Positions 44,671 through 53,086 of a DNA stretch of 64,000 bases are shown in pieces. The position numbers and the translations under genes were made by a program. Source of the DNA: Lentisphaerota bacterium (GTDB lineage Bacteria > Verrucomicrobiota > Lentisphaeria > Oligosphaerales > JABHEG01); NCBI GenBank assembly GCA_018676675.1, contig JABHEG010000067.1, forward strand, positions 21,571-85,570, read 5' to 3'. The notes under the pieces were generated by a model that saw only the letters and a list, made by a program, of their open reading frames with translations, was not told the origin of the DNA and did not search any database. How positions within the stretch are numbered: position 1 is the first letter of the stretch; each line of letters begins with the position of its first letter.

Positions 44671-45528
44671 ATGATTGATCTTCATGTGCACAGCACAGCA
44701 TCGGATGGTACGCGCTCGCCCGAAGAACTCATCGTGGAAGCTGAGACCCTCGGCCTGTCGGCTTTGGCCTTGGTGGATCACGATACGTTATCCGGCCTGG
44801 ATGCGTTCCAGAGCGCCGGTGCTGCCGCGACCGTCGCCCCGATTCCCGGGGTGGAACTCAGTTGTAGTTGGTATGGCGGCAACCTGCACATTGTCGGGCT
44901 CTTCGTCGATCCGGAAGATGGGCCTCTCCAGAGCCTTCTCACCCGCGTCCGGGCGGATCGCGATGGTCGCAACAGCAAGATCGTCGAGGCGCTGAACGAG
45001 CAGGGGATCGAGATTGACCTAGCCGACGTCCTTACCCGTGCGAAAGGGGAAACCGTCGGTCGGCCGCACATCGCCGCAGCTCTGGTTGAGCGCGGTGTCT
45101 GCGGAGATGTCCGTCAGGCATTTCACCAGCTCCTTGGGCGCGGCAAACCGGCCTTTGTCAGTCGATACTTACCTCTGCCTCAGGAGAGCATCCGGACGAT
45201 TCACGGCGCAGGAGGCGTTGCTGTCTGGGCCCATCCGTTGGCGTTCTCGCGCAGATCACGCGGCCAGGTCCGGGCCATGGCCAACCAGCTGAAGCAAGTC
45301 GGGTTGGATGGTCTGGAAACACTCTACCCCGATCACAAGCCTGACCAGCGGCGGGCTGCGCAGGCGCTCGCAGATGACCTTGACCTGCTTGCCAGCGGAG
45401 GAACCGATTACCACGGTGACCACAGCCCGGGTGTGCATATGGGCGTAGGCTACGGCGACCTCCAAGTCCCTGACACGTTCCTTGGTCCTCTCCGTGACCG
45501 GGCCGAAAGCTACCGGAACGCTTCCTGA
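44671..45528 (+). CDS. PHP-domain phosphoesterase (RNase AM/YciV-like)
   Basis: 285 aa from the ATG at 44671; the longer open frame to 44476 has no domain content and overlaps the divergent promoter. PHP metal motifs are all present: DLHVHSTASDG, LVDHDTLSG, PGVELS, VWAHPLAF and the closing GGTDYHGDH. Length and order match the YciV/TrpH group, which includes RNase AM, a 5'-3' exonuclease that matures rRNA 5' ends, and 3',5'-nucleotide bisphosphate phosphatases. It is a single gene. The ribosome site is weak. Confidence 0.85.
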   Translation: MIDLHVHSTASDGTRSPEELIVEAETLGLSALALVDHDTLSGLDAFQSAGAAATVAPIPGVELSCSWYGGNLHIVGLFVDPEDGPLQSLLTRVRADRDGRNSKIVEALNEQGIEIDLADVLTRAKGETVGRPHIAAALVERGVCGDVRQAFHQLLGRGKPAFVSRYLPLPQESIRTIHGAGGVAVWAHPLAFSRRSRGQVRAMANQLKQVGLDGLETLYPDHKPDQRRAAQALADDLDLLASGGTDYHGDHSPGVHMGVGYGDLQVPDTFLGPLRDRAESYRNAS

Positions 45529-45832
45529 AGCAGACGCTCCCGAAATGCCTGCGCCAATCTCCCCGATGGACTCTTCCCGGGCCCATGGTGAATGGAGTCA
45601 AACGTCAAACTAAGGGCAATCGGGGCATGGCAGCCCTTCGACTGAGCTCAGGGCCTTGAGCAAGTCCCACAGCCGTGGGACGCGTCGAGACGGCCCCTCC
45701 CACGTTGGCTGCACCTGGCCTCAATGTGGGAGGCGGTGCCATCCGGCGACCTCTTCCTGGATACACTTTCCGCCGCTTGCCCTGGTGCCATTCCCGGGCT
45801 ACCGGGGACGGGAGCTTCTTGCCGGCTCTCGC
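45529..45832. other. Intergenic region with palindromic repeats
   Basis: 304 bases between convergent genes. No gene. It carries the two hairpins described at 45664-45733, and just before them a CCCTTCGACTGAGCTCAGGGC palindrome-like word near 45636, of a kind often seen as a dispersed repeat. Confidence 0.5.
45664..45733. repeat. Two adjacent palindromes
   Basis: GTCCCAC (45664-45670) pairs with GTGGGAC (45675-45681) over a 4-base loop. CCTCCCAC (45696-45703) pairs with GTGGGAGG (45726-45733). Both share the core CCCAC/GTGGG, so they may be parts of one dispersed intergenic element. They could also end transcripts from either side, though no T-run follows. Confidence 0.6.
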
Positions 45833-46399
45833 TTATACACGGGAGAGGAACCGGCCCGTCTCGGTGTCAATCTTCACCTGTTCACCGTTCTCCATGTACT
45901 CTGGCACCTGGATCTCAAGCCCAGTCTGCGTTACCGCCGGTTTCGTTCTGGCCGTGGCTGACGCGCCCTTGATTGCCGGGTCGCACTCCACCAGTTCCAG
46001 CACCACAGTCACCGGCAGGCGTATTCCCACGACGCGACCATCCAGGAGCATCGCCCCCAGATCTTCCATGTCCTCAACCATGAACCTGAGCTCGTTCTCG
46101 AGCGTGTCGGAGGGAACTTCATACTGGTCATAGCTCTCCAGGTCCATGAACACGCAACTGCCGCCATTCTGGTACAGGTACTGAACTGAGCGGGTCTGGA
46201 AATCAGGTTCCTGGAACGTGTCGTCACCCCGGCAGCTCAGGTCCGTCTTGGACTTGGTCAGCAGGTTCCGGGCACGGACTTTGTAGAGGGTGGTCGCCCC
46301 CCGGGCGGACGGCGTCTGTTTGACCACGTTTTCCACGATGTGCGGCGCGTTGTGGACTTCGAAAACGGAACCTGACTTCAACTCGTTTGCGGCTATCAT
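45833..46399 (-). CDS. efpL: EfpL (YeiP-type) elongation factor P-like protein
   Basis: 188 aa, start at ATG 46399 with AAGGAG 7 bases upstream. Three beta-barrel domains are complete, ending GEQVKIDTETGRFLSRV. The tip loop reads QTPSARGATTLYK, with Arg where classic EF-P has a modified Lys, and this wording plus IKGASATARTKPAV marks the YeiP/EfpL subgroup rather than EF-P. EfpL binds stalled ribosomes and helps form difficult peptide bonds such as polyproline and other XP-containing stretches. It is the last gene of a three-gene run with a HEAT-repeat protein and a phosphatase; 12 bases separate it from the HEAT gene. Confidence 0.88.
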   Translation of the reverse strand: MIAANELKSGSVFEVHNAPHIVENVVKQTPSARGATTLYKVRARNLLTKSKTDLSCRGDDTFQEPDFQTRSVQYLYQNGGSCVFMDLESYDQYEVPSDTLENELRFMVEDMEDLGAMLLDGRVVGIRLPVTVVLELVECDPAIKGASATARTKPAVTQTGLEIQVPEYMENGEQVKIDTETGRFLSRV

Positions 46400-46411
46400 C
46401 ACTCTCTCCTT

Positions 46412-47731
46412 TTACTTTCCATCTAGTTCGCGGAGGATTTCCCTTGCCCTTTCTTTGGCGTCATCCGTCTCCGCTTCGGATTCCAGGACTGACACCAGGT
46501 AAGGGCGCGACTTCTCCGTTGCCACCTGCCGGAGGGCTCGGAATTCCTGATTTCGGGTATAGCCGTTCGTTTCCTCCGGCAGCGCCTCCAGCAGTCCTTC
46601 CTCAACCAGAGACTTGGCGCTGTCGGTGACCCCATACGTGAGTCCCCAGGCGGCCCGTCCGCTGTTGTTCCAGTCCGGTTCGGCCAGTTCTCGCACCAAA
46701 CGGCGGCAAACCGGCACGCTCTTGCGGCGCATTGTGCTTAGCCCATGGTAGATGGTGTAGCCATGGTACTTGGGGTGATTCGACAGCTCGATCAGGAGCT
46801 CATCAAACGCCGGCGACGAGTACTGGCCCCACATCGAGCGAATCGTGTTCACAATCACTTTTGAGTCCGAGTCCTTGAGGAGCTTGGTCAGGGCGGGGAT
46901 CACCGTCTCCCCCTGTTTTCCTTCCCCGATCTGGATCAGCGCTCCACCGACTTGTCGCCGTACGTGAGTCGATGAGTCATCCGCAAGCGGTGCAAGCACC
47001 GATATATCCTCGGGCCTTGGGCTGAGCCCTGCCAGACACCTGACAGCGGCGCTCCTGATCCTCGCGTCTTCCGACTTGAGCAGAGGCAGAACAAGCACGC
47101 GGAATGGGCCACGATCGAATTTCGCTGACTGCGCTGCTCGAAGCGTGGACAGGGCGGTTCGCTTCTCGCTGTCGGATGTCCCTTCTGCCAGCAATTCCCG
47201 CAGTCTGCCGAGGGCTTCGCCGCGCAACTCGGGATCTTCTCGCTGGAGAATAGCCTGGCTGAGCTCTTTTGAGGGAGCCGCCGAGGGTGTACGCTGCGTT
47301 TTCCCTGAGTTCCCCTGCATCTCCGCAAGCACCTTAGCCATCAGCTCCCGGTGTTTGATTCGCAGCTTCCCGAAGGTCTCTCGCAGAGCCTTGTCCTTCC
47401 CCGCCTTTTCCTGTCTCTGGGCCACATCGACAAGGAACCGAATTGCCTCTTCCGGCTTGCCGGCCTTCTCATAGCATTCCACGATCTCACGAATCGCGGT
47501 CTCAAAGAGCTCCTGCCCTTCCAGTTGGGTCTCCACCACGAAACGGTACGCGTCCACTGCCTCCTGAAGTTTGTCCGGGGTCGTGGCGAGTGTCTTTGCT
47601 TCGTCCAGGGCCTCCTGCAGGGGGTGCTCCCGCTCCTGACACACCGTGGTTCTTGGCCAGAAGCAGAGGAGCAACAGAAATGTGAATGCCACGGTTCGGG
47701 CGGAGTCGACTTTGGTCCACTGATCGCTCAT
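46412..47731 (-). CDS. Exported HEAT-repeat protein
   Basis: 439 aa from the ATG at 47731, which overlaps the phosphatase stop by four bases. Residues 1-31 are a signal peptide (TVAFTFLLLLCFWP core). Residues 35-180 are helical with a TPR-like stretch (EGQELFETAIREIVECYEKAGKPEEAIRF). From about 185 on there are HEAT/PBS-lyase type repeats such as VLPLLKSEDARIRSAAVRCLAGL and HVRRQVGGALIQIG. It is probably a periplasmic protein-interaction scaffold. The coupling to a secreted phosphatase suggests they act together; the link to efpL may be only transcriptional. Confidence 0.75.
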   Translation of the reverse strand: MSDQWTKVDSARTVAFTFLLLLCFWPRTTVCQEREHPLQEALDEAKTLATTPDKLQEAVDAYRFVVETQLEGQELFETAIREIVECYEKAGKPEEAIRFLVDVAQRQEKAGKDKALRETFGKLRIKHRELMAKVLAEMQGNSGKTQRTPSAAPSKELSQAILQREDPELRGEALGRLRELLAEGTSDSEKRTALSTLRAAQSAKFDRGPFRVLVLPLLKSEDARIRSAAVRCLAGLSPRPEDISVLAPLADDSSTHVRRQVGGALIQIGEGKQGETVIPALTKLLKDSDSKVIVNTIRSMWGQYSSPAFDELLIELSNHPKYHGYTIYHGLSTMRRKSVPVCRRLVRELAEPDWNNSGRAAWGLTYGVTDSAKSLVEEGLLEALPEETNGYTRNQEFRALRQVATEKSRPYLVSVLESEAETDDAKERAREILRELDGK

Positions 47732-48333
47732 CGTTCTGCTTTCCTGTGCTTTGCCGAATTCATCTTGGCCAATCCGGCGTCCCTCCTGATCCCCTCGATG
47801 TCGAGTTCTTTGATCCACGACAGCAGATTCCGCCAAACACCGTGGAAGCCGAAGCCTCCCCCCGTCATTTCCTTCAAGGCGTCCTCACGCGTCCATCCCT
47901 GGACCGCAATACGGTAGATTGCGCACATGGTTCCGGTTCGGTCAGCGCCGTGCTGGCAATGCACCAGCACCGGTGTCCGGCGGGGATTGGTGGCAATTTG
48001 CAGAAAACGCACGATTTCCTTCCGTTCCGGATGCCAGGCCTTCATGTAGATGTGTTCGTAGCCCAGACCGGTCTTGCCAATGCGTCTCCGATCCGAATGG
48101 AACGAACGCAAGTTGACAACCGTCTCGACCCCCAGGGTCTTGAGGCCGGCCATCCCTGTCGCGTCCGGCTGGGCGCTGCGGTACAGGTCTTCGCTGACTT
48201 GATGGAAGTTCGGGACCCCATCGCAGCGCAGCGGCTGGGCCCAGGCCGTCGGACGTTTCCCCGACGACTCCTTTGCAGCCGCAGTTCCGGTGAGTGTCGC
48301 ATATGCCATAAACAACCGAGGGGTGAGCTGCAT
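47728..48333 (-). CDS. Exported dual-specificity/tyrosine phosphatase-like protein
   Basis: 201 aa from the ATG at 48333, with AGAGGAAG upstream; an earlier TTG at 48369 is in frame. A signal peptide is likely (MQLTPRLFMAYATLTGTAAA). The catalytic HCX5R loop is VHCQHGADRTGTM, and the preceding NFHQVSEDLYRSAQP and TVVNLRS segments are typical of the DSP group that opens with YRSAQP. The enzyme would dephosphorylate phosphotyrosine, inositol phosphates or phospholipids in the periplasm. It overlaps the HEAT-repeat gene (ATGA), first gene of the efpL run. Confidence 0.82.
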   Translation of the reverse strand: MQLTPRLFMAYATLTGTAAAKESSGKRPTAWAQPLRCDGVPNFHQVSEDLYRSAQPDATGMAGLKTLGVETVVNLRSFHSDRRRIGKTGLGYEHIYMKAWHPERKEIVRFLQIATNPRRTPVLVHCQHGADRTGTMCAIYRIAVQGWTREDALKEMTGGGFGFHGVWRNLLSWIKELDIEGIRRDAGLAKMNSAKHRKAER

Positions 48334-48659
48334 CAGTTCTCGCTTCCTCTTCAGGCGAATGTTGGACAAAAGCGGCGTGTGTTCCCGGGGCTACCCGGCA
48401 GAGGTCTCTCACAGAACATGCTTCCGCGGAACGTCCCGGGCAAGCTCAGCCGTCCGCCGTTGCTTCTCACATTTGTCAGCCTGCCGTTTGAATCCGGTGG
48501 GAACGGATTTACACTTGACCCCCGAAGGAAGCCGAAGACGCACGGAAGGGCGGGGACACTTCACATTTCCGCGCTGTCCACTGAGGTCATCGGAAGGAAC
48601 ACAGCTGCTGCCTTGCGGGGCCGTAGAGACCTGAAGAACCGATAGAGGGGGATCTTGCC
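48334..48659. other. Divergent intergenic region
   Basis: 326 bases between the phosphatase and DUF2726 genes. I see no gene and no promoter pair good enough to report. Confidence 0.4.
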
Positions 48660-49211
48660 ATGTCAGACCCAACCGTGGTCGCAATTGTCCTGGTCATCGT
48701 CGTAGGGTTGGTCCTCAAAGCCCCCGGACTTCTGGAACGTTTTCTTGAGGGGAAGAAGGGCGCGGATCTCCCTTACGTCAAAGCTCCGGCTCTTGTTACT
48801 GCCGCCGAACGTTCGTTTCTGGGCGTCCTCGACTCCGTTCTTGACGGGGACGAACGCGTCAGGGTGTTGAGCAAGGTCCGGCTGGGCGATATCATCCACG
48901 TTCGCAAGGGGCTGGACCGGAGCGATCGTCAGTCCTACCAGAACAAGATTGACCGGAAGCACGTCGATTTTGTGCTCTGTCGAGCGGATGACCTGGGCAT
49001 CATAGGTGTCATTGAGCTTGATGACAGTTCGCATCGTTCCGCGAGGCGGCGAGACCGTGATGAGTTCGTGGACTGTGCCCTGGCGTCCGCTGGTGTACAG
49101 ATCAGGCACATCCCTGCCCAGAGAACCTACAACACGGGCGAGGTGGCTCGTGTATTTAGCGAACTGTTGTCTCCCGAGGGGGGAATGGAGCAACAGAGGC
49201 GAACGACTTAA
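48660..49211 (+). CDS. Membrane-anchored DUF2726 protein
   Basis: 183 aa with GAGGGGG before the ATG. One N-terminal membrane helix (TVVAIVLVIVVGLVLKA) is followed by a DUF2726 domain: LVTAAERSFLGVLDSVL, RVLSKVRLGDII, NKIDRKHVDFVLC, GVIELDDSSH and the late RHIPAQRTY. The D-IELDD-H arrangement resembles the core of PD-(D/E)XK-like nucleases such as very-short-patch or restriction folds, so nuclease ancestry is likely. The family's role is unknown. It stands alone, divergent from the phosphatase. Confidence 0.85.
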   Translation: MSDPTVVAIVLVIVVGLVLKAPGLLERFLEGKKGADLPYVKAPALVTAAERSFLGVLDSVLDGDERVRVLSKVRLGDIIHVRKGLDRSDRQSYQNKIDRKHVDFVLCRADDLGIIGVIELDDSSHRSARRRDRDEFVDCALASAGVQIRHIPAQRTYNTGEVARVFSELLSPEGGMEQQRRTT

Positions 49212-49330
49212 GACGGAACACACTGCTCCGTGACCTGTTGTGTAGTCGGACAGCCCCGAGCAGGTGCGAGCTGTCCGCGTCCCGATCGCCCTGGAATCTC
49301 CCGCACTCCATCGGGCGCCCCCTTCTCAGG

Positions 49331-49410
49331 TTGACGCTCCCCTCTGTTCCCTGTATCATTGACCAGAGGACCGCGGGAGCCCCTGAGTGATTTGGTGAGA
49401 AGCTGCTGAT
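49331..49410 (+). repeat. Promoter/leader repeat, copy R1
   Basis: TTGACG (49331-49336), 17 bases, TATCAT (49354-49359), then about 50 bases of leader that align with 52764-52820 (copy R3) at most positions. Located 84-163 bases upstream of the GNAT gene at 49494. Functions at least as a sigma-70-like promoter by sequence. Confidence 0.55.
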
Positions 49411-49493
49411 GCTGGTGGGGGGATGAGCTGGGATGGTTCCCCGCAGTCCAGGAAAAAGCCGCCGGCTGTCTAAGCAATGAGCTCTGTGTCAGA

Positions 49494-50063
49494 ATGAATC
49501 ATCCCGACCATATCAATGGGGAGCGCGTATGCCTTCGTCCTGCGAGGGTGGATGATCGTCACATGATCTACCGTGGGCTGGCTTGCTCGGACGTGACCGA
49601 CATCCTGCTTGGGCATCCGTCGCAGGATCACACACCTCTTCTGACATATGAGGCCTTTTGTGATGACTACAGGCAGCATTTCTTCGACGACTCAAATCCG
49701 GAAGGCGGACGCTGCTTCGTGATTGAGTTCGCCGGACAAGCGGAAGGGCAAGTGAACTACAACGACATTGAGAGGGACAGGAATCGTACGGAGTTGGACA
49801 TCTGGATGTTTGAAGAAAGGCACTGTGGCCACGGCCACGGGTCTGAAGCCTTGCGTCTCCTCTGTGATTACCTGCGGAGCGCATTCGCCGTTCAGGGGTT
49901 CTACATCAAGCCTTCCGCAGCCAACCCGCGTGCCATCCGCGCCTACGAGAAGGCCGGATTTAGAAGGACCTCGCTGTTCGATGCGGAGGCGATGCGAGAG
50001 TATGGCAGGAAGGACAGCATCGACACTGTTTACATGACGAGGAACATCGAACACCCATTTTAG
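49494..50063 (+). CDS. GNAT acetyltransferase (RimJ/RimL type)
   Basis: 189 aa. Acetyltransf_3-type fold: GERVCLRPARVDDRHMIYRG at the N terminus, RTELDIWMFEERHCGHGHGSEAL for acetyl-CoA (the usual Q/RxxGxG region appears as CGHGHGSEA), and the NPRAIRAYEKAGF strand-helix that closes the site. Substrate could be a ribosomal protein N terminus or a small amine. The ribosome site is weak. It is downstream of repeat copy R1 and appears to be a single gene. Confidence 0.8.
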   Translation: MNHPDHINGERVCLRPARVDDRHMIYRGLACSDVTDILLGHPSQDHTPLLTYEAFCDDYRQHFFDDSNPEGGRCFVIEFAGQAEGQVNYNDIERDRNRTELDIWMFEERHCGHGHGSEALRLLCDYLRSAFAVQGFYIKPSAANPRAIRAYEKAGFRRTSLFDAEAMREYGRKDSIDTVYMTRNIEHPF

Positions 50064-50181
50064 GCCCATGTTGTCAAGCACAAAGAGCCCTCGGTAGCGG
50101 ACAGACGTCCTCGGGGAATCGTCTCCGCTGAGTCCCGATCATCATATCCCCCTCTCGATCCGGCGGCATCCCCTTCTCAAG

Positions 50182-50210
50182 TTGACTCTCTTCCCTGTTC
50201 CCGGAATCAG
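50182..50210 (+). promoter_or_regulatory. Promoter-like copy R2 of the leader repeat
   Basis: TTGACT (50182-50187), 17 bases, AATCAG (50205-50210), preceded by CCCCTTCTCAAG, which matches CCCCTTCTCAGG before copy R1. It lies 116 bases upstream of the lipoprotein gene at 50326. Confidence 0.4.
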
Positions 50211-50325
50211 GGCAGGAACGGCCGTGCTGCGGACCTGGGGGGCGGCGGTGGTCTGAACGTTGGGCGGGAAGAACTGCCTGGCTACTGGATCAGCCGGGAA
50301 TACCAACGACGGTTCGGGATACGAG

Positions 50326-50922
50326 ATGAAACGTACCATCCAGACCATCGCGTTCGTGGTCGTCGCCTGTGCCATGGCAGGCTGCGCGACTTCGCGGCCG
50401 TATTTCGCTGACCGAGTGCGCGATGGGGTGGACATCCCCACTGTGACTGTCGGCGCAGGGGTTGGGATCAAGGCGCGGTTCGGTCCAGTGCATTCCGGCC
50501 TGGGCTTCTTCAGGGATGCCGGGGGGCTGCGTGGTGGGGAGTTCGCCAGTACCTGGACCGGCAGCCGCGACTGTGTGCTCCCGATGCCCGTCCCTTGCGG
50601 TGCCGCTCTGGACAGGTACGGTCCGCTGTGGGTCTTCATGGCCTGCTATGATTTTGAGGCCCTGGAGATATCGCCCGTCGCCATGGAGCGTGGGAAGGAA
50701 TTCGAGGTCTACAGTCTGGTTCCGTTGTGGGTGCCAGTCATAGGGTTGGCCGAGGACTTCCGGCAGCCGGGTGAGAGGCCGTGGTATTACTACACGCAAG
50801 TGGAAGTCGTTGCTGGCGCAGGACCATCAGTCCGTCTTGGCCTCAATCCTGGTGAGTTGCTGGACTTCGTTCTGGGGTGGGCCACGTTGGGCGTCTTCGA
50901 CGACGACGTCCAGCAGAGATGA
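50326..50922 (+). CDS. Lipoprotein of unknown function
   Basis: 198 aa from ATG 50326. Residues 1-19 are a lipoprotein signal with lipobox MAGC. The mature chain starts ATSRPYFADRVRDGVDIPTVTVGAGVGIKARFGPVH, a glycine-rich beta pattern, and has two clusters that resemble outer-membrane beta strands (PSVRLGLNPGELLDFVLGW). I recall similar short lipoproteins in Planctomycetota/Lentisphaerota but cannot name a family. Single gene downstream of promoter-like copy R2. Confidence 0.65.
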   Translation: MKRTIQTIAFVVVACAMAGCATSRPYFADRVRDGVDIPTVTVGAGVGIKARFGPVHSGLGFFRDAGGLRGGEFASTWTGSRDCVLPMPVPCGAALDRYGPLWVFMACYDFEALEISPVAMERGKEFEVYSLVPLWVPVIGLAEDFRQPGERPWYYYTQVEVVAGAGPSVRLGLNPGELLDFVLGWATLGVFDDDVQQR

Positions 50923-51015
50923 GGGATGTACACGACCGACCGATTCAGGGCAGATCGCGCCGCTGAGCATGCTTCCACAGAAATGAGAGTGAAACAGCCC
51001 TGGCCGTCCTGCGGT

Positions 51016-51044
51016 TTGCCCCCGTCTCCGCCCCCCCCTATGGT
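51016..51044 (+). promoter_or_regulatory. Promoter upstream of the Ca-binding-like secreted protein
   Basis: TTGCCC (51016-51021), 17-base C-rich spacer, TATGGT (51039-51044), 52 bases before the ATG at 51096. The C-rich spacer is shared with copies R1, R2 and R4. Confidence 0.4.
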
Positions 51045-51095
51045 AAGATCTGTCAGAGGAGCGACGTAGCCCGTCAGACGAGGGAGGAATCCGGC

Positions 51096-52307
51096 ATGTC
51101 AGCGACACGCGTGTACGCCTGCAGTTCGATACTGGTCGGCGTGGGCTTGGTGTCTGTGTACTGTGCACCCGTCCGGGCCGCCGAGCTTGAGTACAAGATT
51201 CTTCTCAGCCTCAGCGCTTTCACTGAAGTGGGGTACCTCCGTGGATGCACCGCTATTGCTCGACCGGAATGCCCCAGGGCCGTGGTGGCTGAGCCCCGCT
51301 ACATCTCCTCGGCACCGCTCTTTCTCACGGTGCCCATCGGGCCCGTCGAGCAAGGCCCGGTTGTCATGGCACTGGATTCGAGTACGACCCGTGACGGCGA
51401 TCTGGACTTCCTGTACGTGGACCGCGACCGGGACGGAGATCTGCGCGAGGAGAAACCCGTCATCGCAGTGAGCCAACGCGGTCGCCAGCGGTTTCCCATG
51501 GTACATGCCTTCACCTATAGCGGCTCTCGCCGCAGTGTCTACCACTTCTCGATTCAGCACTACGGGAACGGGCGACGATACCGCATCCGCAGTTGCTCGT
51601 ACCGCAGGGGAACGCTCGCGATAGGCGGGAAGAAGTACAGGGTCGCGGTAGCCGACTCAAACGGCAACGGCCTCTGCAACGACCAGGCTGCGTCGCCTCA
51701 TAGAGGCGACCGGCTGCTCGTCGACCTCAATGGCGACGGCAAATGGAAAGGCACCGAGGAGTGTCAGGATCTCGGGGCCTCCAACTTCGTTTTGGGTGAC
51801 TTCTACTCGTTCGCCGTCAGCCCCGACGGGGTGAAGATGGCCGTGAGCAGATGCGACAGGCCGCGCGGCCGGATCCGCTTCTCGAACCCCGTTGCCTCGA
51901 TTCTCCTCTGCTCTGAGAACGGCGTGTTTGGCTTCAAACCCGAAGGCAAGGACACGATCGAGGTACCCACGGGCTCCTACCGGATCAGTAGCCTCTCCCT
52001 GGCGGAGCAGAGAGATGCGGCGGGGAATACCTGGAGCTTCTCAGCCGGCACGCACGAAGCCAAGATCGTTCCGTGCGTGGTCCGTGAAGAGCAGACGTCC
52101 CTGATGCCTCTCGGAGCGCCGTTCCGGGTCGCGCTGACCGCGAGTGAGAGCAGCGGCTCTTTGAGCGTGACAGCGAAGATCACCGGACAAGCGGGAGAGA
52201 GATACAGCTCCGTCGTCAGGAATGGCAAGAGGGGGCCCGGCCCGAACGTTGTGGTCACCGATCCGACAGGCAAGACGTTGACGACGCTCACCTTGGATTA
52301 TGGCTGA
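51096..52307 (+). CDS. Secreted protein with Ca-binding-like DxDxDG loops
   Basis: 403 aa with strong GGGAGGAA upstream. Signal peptide ends near residue 29 (APVRAAE). Three acidic loops of the EF-hand/dockerin/thrombospondin kind occur: VDRDRDGDLREEKP near 112, ADSNGNGLCND near 188 and VDLNGDGKWKGTEE near 210. The rest is beta-rich and ends TDPTGKTLTTLTLDYG, an immunoglobulin-like closing strand. No catalytic motif. It is probably a Ca-stabilised extracellular or periplasmic protein. A PDZ-domain frame begins 6 bases after its stop, so the two may be co-translated. Confidence 0.72.
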   Translation: MSATRVYACSSILVGVGLVSVYCAPVRAAELEYKILLSLSAFTEVGYLRGCTAIARPECPRAVVAEPRYISSAPLFLTVPIGPVEQGPVVMALDSSTTRDGDLDFLYVDRDRDGDLREEKPVIAVSQRGRQRFPMVHAFTYSGSRRSVYHFSIQHYGNGRRYRIRSCSYRRGTLAIGGKKYRVAVADSNGNGLCNDQAASPHRGDRLLVDLNGDGKWKGTEECQDLGASNFVLGDFYSFAVSPDGVKMAVSRCDRPRGRIRFSNPVASILLCSENGVFGFKPEGKDTIEVPTGSYRISSLSLAEQRDAAGNTWSFSAGTHEAKIVPCVVREEQTSLMPLGAPFRVALTASESSGSLSVTAKITGQAGERYSSVVRNGKRGPGPNVVVTDPTGKTLTTLTLDYG

Positions 52308-52313
52308 GGCGGC

Positions 52314-52733
52314 GTGTGCGGGCGCTCGTGGCGAGTGCCATCCGGACTACAATCGACTCTCACTCTCACACCGTCGTTCATACCCACTCAATGCGAGGCC
52401 GAGTTGCCGCCCATTGAGATCGCCATTCCTGCCCCGCCAAAGGGCTATTCGGGGGTGTATGTCAGCCCCCTCAACGCTGGCCTTCGCCGGCAGTTGGGCA
52501 TAGGCAACCAGCCCGTTCTCGATGTGCTCTTTGCCCCCGAAGGCAGTCCTGCTTCACGAGCGGGTCTCCAAGCAGAGGACCTGATTGTCGAGTTTCTGGG
52601 GAAGCCGGTGACAGACCGTGACGCATTCAACGACGCCGTCGAGAGCCTGGCCCCCGGCACACCTGCTTCACTTGTCTATTTGAGGGATGGGAAGCGGATG
52701 CCGGTCACGATGACCGTCGGCGAACGCCCATGA
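52314..52733 (+). CDS. Small PDZ-domain protein
   Basis: 139 aa from a GTG at 52314; the true start is unsure because no clear ribosome site is visible and the first 35 residues have no family content. Residues 45-137 form one PDZ domain: GVYVSPLNAGLRRQLGI, VLFAPEGSPASRAGLQAEDLIVEF, then VYLRDGKRMPVTMTV, as in HtrA-type PDZ2 domains. No protease domain is attached. It may bind C-terminal peptides of exported proteins, or be a fragment left from a larger HtrA-like gene. It directly follows the Ca-binding-like gene. Confidence 0.6.
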   Translation: MCGRSWRVPSGLQSTLTLTPSFIPTQCEAELPPIEIAIPAPPKGYSGVYVSPLNAGLRRQLGIGNQPVLDVLFAPEGSPASRAGLQAEDLIVEFLGKPVTDRDAFNDAVESLAPGTPASLVYLRDGKRMPVTMTVGERP

Positions 52734-53086
52734 ACGCGGTGCCATATCCCCCGGTCCTGCCTGCATCATTGAGCAGAAGACCGAGGGAGCACCTGAACAA
52801 CTTGAGGAAGAGTTGTTGATGCTGGTGGGTGGGGGCTCTTTCAGAAACCTCGGAGGAGTCTTCCTACTGCTCCGGCCCAACGCACCATTGAATGTCGCCG
52901 GATCAATAGGACATCTGAAAAAGTCCCGGCCACGAACGTCTTTGCTGTGGGCAGGGTGGGGCCTGAGGTCGGGACGGACTGAGTGCCTCGGGTTGAGCTT
53001 CGGTGAGTTGCTTCGCCCGCTCGTACTGGTGGCAGGCGGGCGCCGGTACCCCAGAGACACGTAGCGTGCTGGAGGGAGACGGAACT
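52734..53086. other. Intergenic region with leader repeat copy R3
   Basis: 353 bases. It contains the degenerate repeat at 52745-52830. The open frame 52813-53064 shows no recognisable protein and I do not call it a gene. Confidence 0.45.
52745..52830 (+). repeat. Leader repeat, copy R3
   Basis: From CATCAT (52764-52769) onward the sequence aligns with copy R1 for about 65 bases, including GAGCAGAAGACCGAGGGAGC against GACCAGAGGACCGCGGGAGC and a shared TGATGCTGGTGGG. The -35 part is lost here. Many differences fall at every third base, so it may descend from coding sequence. Confidence 0.6.

Noticed and set aside
52813..53064. Possible small gene (83 aa) within repeat copy R3
   Set aside because: It covers the repeat and has no recognisable fold; the third-base pattern of differences between R1 and R3 hints at coding ancestry but R1 has an in-frame stop.
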